A stretch of 9,873 bases of DNA from Candidatus Poribacteria bacterium (GTDB lineage: Bacteria; Poribacteria; WGA-4E; WGA-3G): positions 1-9,873 of the forward strand of contig VXXH01000241.1 of assembly GCA_009835515.1 (NCBI GenBank), written 5' to 3'. Below are positions 8,310 to 9,873 of the stretch, piece after piece; the first letter of the stretch is position 1, and the number at the start of each line of letters is the position of its first letter. The notes beneath the pieces were generated by a model, which saw only the letters and a list, made by a program, of their open reading frames with translations, searched no databases and was not told where the DNA came from. A program made the position numbers and the translations under genes.

Positions 8310-8405
8310 TGGCTATCAGCCATCGGCTTTCAGCAGTCAGTAAAGACGCAAGCATTACAGAACGCCTTTTTTCTTCCCTGATTGCTGACCGCTGACGGCT
8401 AATGA
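8310..8405. repeat. Heptad-repeat element 3 (96 bp) filling the convergent intergenic gap
   Basis: Left arm of five heptads at 8310-8344: TGGCTAT, CAGCCAT, CGGCTTT, CAGCAGT, CAGTAAA. A 33-base core follows at 8345-8377, and four inverted heptads at 8378-8405: CTGATTG, CTGACCG, CTGACGG, CTAATGA. The lengths 35, 33 and 28 are the same as in the copy at 5936-6031. The arms 8313-8340 and 8378-8405 are complementary at about 20 of 28 positions, several others being G-U in RNA, with a 37-base loop. The element begins right after the pbpC TAA and ends right before the TAG of the opposing LamG gene, so it is the whole gap. It could act as a two-way transcription barrier. I see no separate classical terminator with a T-run at its 3' foot on either strand; a T-run does sit inside the loop. 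Confidence 0.8.
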
Positions 8406-9164
8406 CTATTTAGCCGCAGACTTGAGTTTCCCCCAAGTCGTGGTCAACTTTCCATCCGCTTCCACGGCGAGGGCTTTTTCCATGTTGGCTTTGACCTCCT
8501 CCTCCGTGAGAGCAACACTCCACATCTTAAACTCATCAATGATACCGTTGAAGAAATTGCCGTTGCCTTGACTCGCTGCGATGCACATACCCTCGGTGCC
8601 GAAATCCATACGTGCATCTCCACCGGCTTTCGCCTCGGCATCAAGCTCTCCATTAATATACATCCATGTTATCTGTTTACTCTGTGACCCGACAAAGTAG
8701 TACCATTCCGGTTCAAACGCGTCATAATTCGTAACTGCCTGTAATTCTACGCCTTGCGTCGCAAAGTAGAACCCGAATAATACGCCGCCACGGTTAAATG
8801 TAATGTGAGGTCGTCCGCCACCATTCAAACGATATAGCAGATCGATGCGGTTACCACCCTCAATTTTCTCGTCGGGTTTGAACCAAAACTCAATCGTCAT
8901 TTCCTTGGGTTGATCAATCTTGAGTGGGTCGAAGTTAACACTTCCATTGTTAAAATGGAGTGCTTGTCCGACAACCCCCTCAACCCATTTTGCATTTTTG
9001 ATGTCGCCCGTGAAACCGTTAGGTCCGACATCGCCAGCCTTATCGCCTTTTCCTTCATCAAAAGGTATGTAGATCAGTAAATCTTTGTCTGGATCCGCTG
9101 CATGCGCGAGCAGACAACTCATCAAGAATACTGCCACTGCGAAAAAACAAACAAATTGTCTCAT
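8406..9164 (-). CDS. Secreted LamG / concanavalin-A-like jelly-roll protein
   Basis: A predicted exported protein of 252 residues with one laminin-G-like (Laminin_G_3 type) domain, a fold that usually binds carbohydrate or protein ligands; the ligand is unknown. Seen: an N-terminal signal peptide (MRQFVCFFAVAVFLMSCLLAHA) with a likely cut after Ala22 (AHA before ADP). The LamG domain covers about 29-227, opening with LLIYIPFDEGKGD and VGQALHFNNGSVNFDP, with the strand EMTIEFWFKPDE, and closing with FNGIIDEFKMWSVALTEEEV, typical of this family. The C-terminal tail at 232-249 matches the tail of the upstream neighbour. The frame extends to an ATG at 9206, adding 14 residues; I prefer 9164 because it gives a clean signal peptide. 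Neither start has a well-spaced Shine-Dalgarno sequence. It lies downstream of and parallel to the partial gene at 9243 and converges on pbpC. Confidence 0.88.
   Translation of the reverse strand: MRQFVCFFAVAVFLMSCLLAHAADPDKDLLIYIPFDEGKGDKAGDVGPNGFTGDIKNAKWVEGVVGQALHFNNGSVNFDPLKIDQPKEMTIEFWFKPDEKIEGGNRIDLLYRLNGGGRPHITFNRGGVLFGFYFATQGVELQAVTNYDAFEPEWYYFVGSQSKQITWMYINGELDAEAKAGGDARMDFGTEGMCIAASQGNGNFFNGIIDEFKMWSVALTEEEVKANMEKALAVEADGKLTTTWGKLKSAAK
8418..8471 (-). repeat. C-terminal tail copy A (LAVEADGKLTTTWGKLKS)
   Basis: These bases encode residues 232-249 of the LamG protein, just before its final AAK. The peptide matches the tail of the neighbouring protein encoded at 9252-9305 at 14 of 18 positions, with the block GKLTTTWG identical. 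The tail lies after the last LamG strand, so it is not needed to complete the jelly-roll. Its role is unknown. Confidence 0.75.
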
Positions 9165-9242
9165 CTTTTTTTTTGAGGGAAACCACCTAAAAAACATTAT
9201 TCGCATACTATCAGGGGCAACACCTCATTTCCCTCCAATTTT
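9165..9242 (-). other. Leader region of the LamG gene with an orphan Shine-Dalgarno
   Basis: This 78-base stretch separates the stop of the partial gene from the preferred LamG start. On the - strand it holds GGAGGG at 9236-9231, too far from any in-frame LamG start (24 bases from the ATG at 9206, 33 from 9197, 66 from 9164) to serve it directly. It also holds AGGTGG about 18 bases before the 9164 ATG, and a run of nine A residues at 9174-9166. No convincing promoter or terminator is seen, so the two - strand genes may share a transcript. Confidence 0.4.
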
Positions 9243-9873
9243 TCAATATGGGGACTTTAGTTCTCCCCAAGTTGTGGTTAATTTACCTGTCGGTTCAACG
9301 GATAGAACCTCTGGCAGATAGTAGTTAACAATGAACTCACCCATAATATCGCTCCATGAAACCCCGGGATGTGGGACATCGCCGACATAGGCCTGAACGA
9401 AGATACCGAGGCGGCCGCCGGTGTCTTCGTTGAATATCACAGCAGGGTCAACCCGATAATCCTCATCCTTATTTTCAGCGAGCGCGATATCTAACTTCCA
9501 CGGCGTTTTCTCGTAATCCTCCATGTGGAACGGATAAGAGGTATTATACTTTTTCAGACTCGGTATATGGTCTTTGCCCTCCTGTGTCGGAGTCATTTCA
9601 ACTGGATTGGGCTGCCAAGCGTCCGGTCCTCTGGCCTGCCACACGAAGGCTTCTGGAACATCAATGATATTGGGTAATCCATTTTGTCCGTTCGTTTCTG
9701 CGGGGCCTTCCGATGTATAAAAGGTATATTCACCCGTATTGAAAATCGTATTACCGGCATCCAGAAATTCTTCGAGAATCGAACCATCAGGTTTCGCATT
9801 GCCGGGTGGATAGATCGTAGATGGGGTGATACCTGTCAGAATCAAGGTATTTCCACCACCATCGGTATGTGCT
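9243..9873 (-). CDS. Hypothetical protein, C-terminal 209 residues (5' end outside window)
   Basis: The frame is open to the right edge, and the only in-window start-like codon at the beginning is a TTG at 9845, preceded in frame by AHTDGGGNT. The gene therefore starts outside. I do not recognise it securely. Visible segments are ILTGITPSTIYPPGN, then DGSILEEFLDAGNTIFNTGEYTFY, an acidic and aromatic middle part (YPFHMEDYEKTPWKLDIAL), and RLGIFVQAYVGD followed by MGEFIVNYYLP. The alternation of short hydrophobic strands with helices, and the ending GRLGIF...GEFIVNYYL, vaguely recall glutamine-amidotransferase-like (ThuA-type) domains, but no catalytic Cys is visible in this part and the call is only a suggestion. 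The last residues carry the tail LSVEPTGKLTTTWGELKS shared with the LamG protein. There is no membrane segment in the visible part. The gene runs parallel to the LamG gene and sits 78 bases upstream of its preferred start. Confidence 0.75.
   Translation of the reverse strand, partial: AHTDGGGNTLILTGITPSTIYPPGNAKPDGSILEEFLDAGNTIFNTGEYTFYTSEGPAETNGQNGLPNIIDVPEAFVWQARGPDAWQPNPVEMTPTQEGKDHIPSLKKYNTSYPFHMEDYEKTPWKLDIALAENKDEDYRVDPAVIFNEDTGGRLGIFVQAYVGDVPHPGVSWSDIMGEFIVNYYLPEVLSVEPTGKLTTTWGELKSPY
9252..9305 (-). repeat. C-terminal tail copy B (LSVEPTGKLTTTWGELKS)
   Basis: These bases encode the last 18 residues before the final PY of the partial hypothetical protein. From the shared Gly to the shared Ser, 12 codons compare with the LamG tail as follows: four identical, seven differing only silently, and one changing Lys to Glu. 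That pattern fits selection on the peptide rather than recent DNA duplication. Confidence 0.75.

Noticed and set aside
8345..8377. Classical rho-independent terminator around the T-run at 8367-8372
   Set aside because: No strong GC hairpin directly precedes the T-run; it lies in the loop of the repeat element rather than at the foot of a stem.
9195..9220. Promoter for the LamG gene (TTGCCC with TAATGT)
   Set aside because: The spacer would be only 15 bases and the -10 match is poor; insufficient to annotate.

Overview
The window looks like a chromosomal segment from a Gram-negative (diderm) bacterium. It holds two genes on the + strand that meet two genes on the - strand head-on. The + pair is the classic periplasmic-defence / cell-wall duo: a very large bacterial alpha-2-macroglobulin (A2M, YfhM-type) with an intact thioester, and a penicillin-binding protein 1C (pbpC). 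The - pair encodes a secreted LamG-type (concanavalin-A-like) protein and the C-terminal part of an unrecognised protein. No phage, IS transposase, tRNA, rRNA or CRISPR array is visible. The LamG protein and the short heptad-rich repeats recall uncultured marine or sponge-associated lineages such as Candidatus Poribacteria. That assignment is a guess from style, not a demonstrated match.

Layout. Positions 1-5619 (+) hold the A2M gene, open at the left edge, so its true start probably lies outside. Positions 5616-8309 (+) hold pbpC, joined to A2M by a 4-base ATGA stop/start overlap, so the two are one translationally coupled operon. Positions 8310-8405 are the whole gap between the convergent gene pairs, and a single heptad-built repeat element fills it exactly. 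Positions 8406-9164 (-) hold the LamG protein with a signal peptide. Positions 9165-9242 are a short leader. Positions 9243-9873 (-) hold the C-terminal 209 residues of a protein that runs off the right edge.

How the genes work together. In the known A2M/PBP1C pairing, the A2M is thought to trap foreign proteases through bait cleavage and a reactive Cys-Gln thioester, while PBP1C polymerises and crosslinks peptidoglycan, possibly for repair when the envelope is breached. The two - strand genes are not obviously linked to that role.

Two things stand out. First, elements made of 7-base units occur three or four times in and just after pbpC. Two of them are exactly 96 bp and share one architecture: five heptads, a 33-base core, then four inverted heptads. 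One of these is read through in frame inside pbpC and the other forms the intergenic gap. Second, the two - strand proteins, otherwise dissimilar, end in nearly the same 18-residue C-terminal tail containing GKLTTTWG. Their codons differ almost only at silent positions, which points to selection on the peptide.
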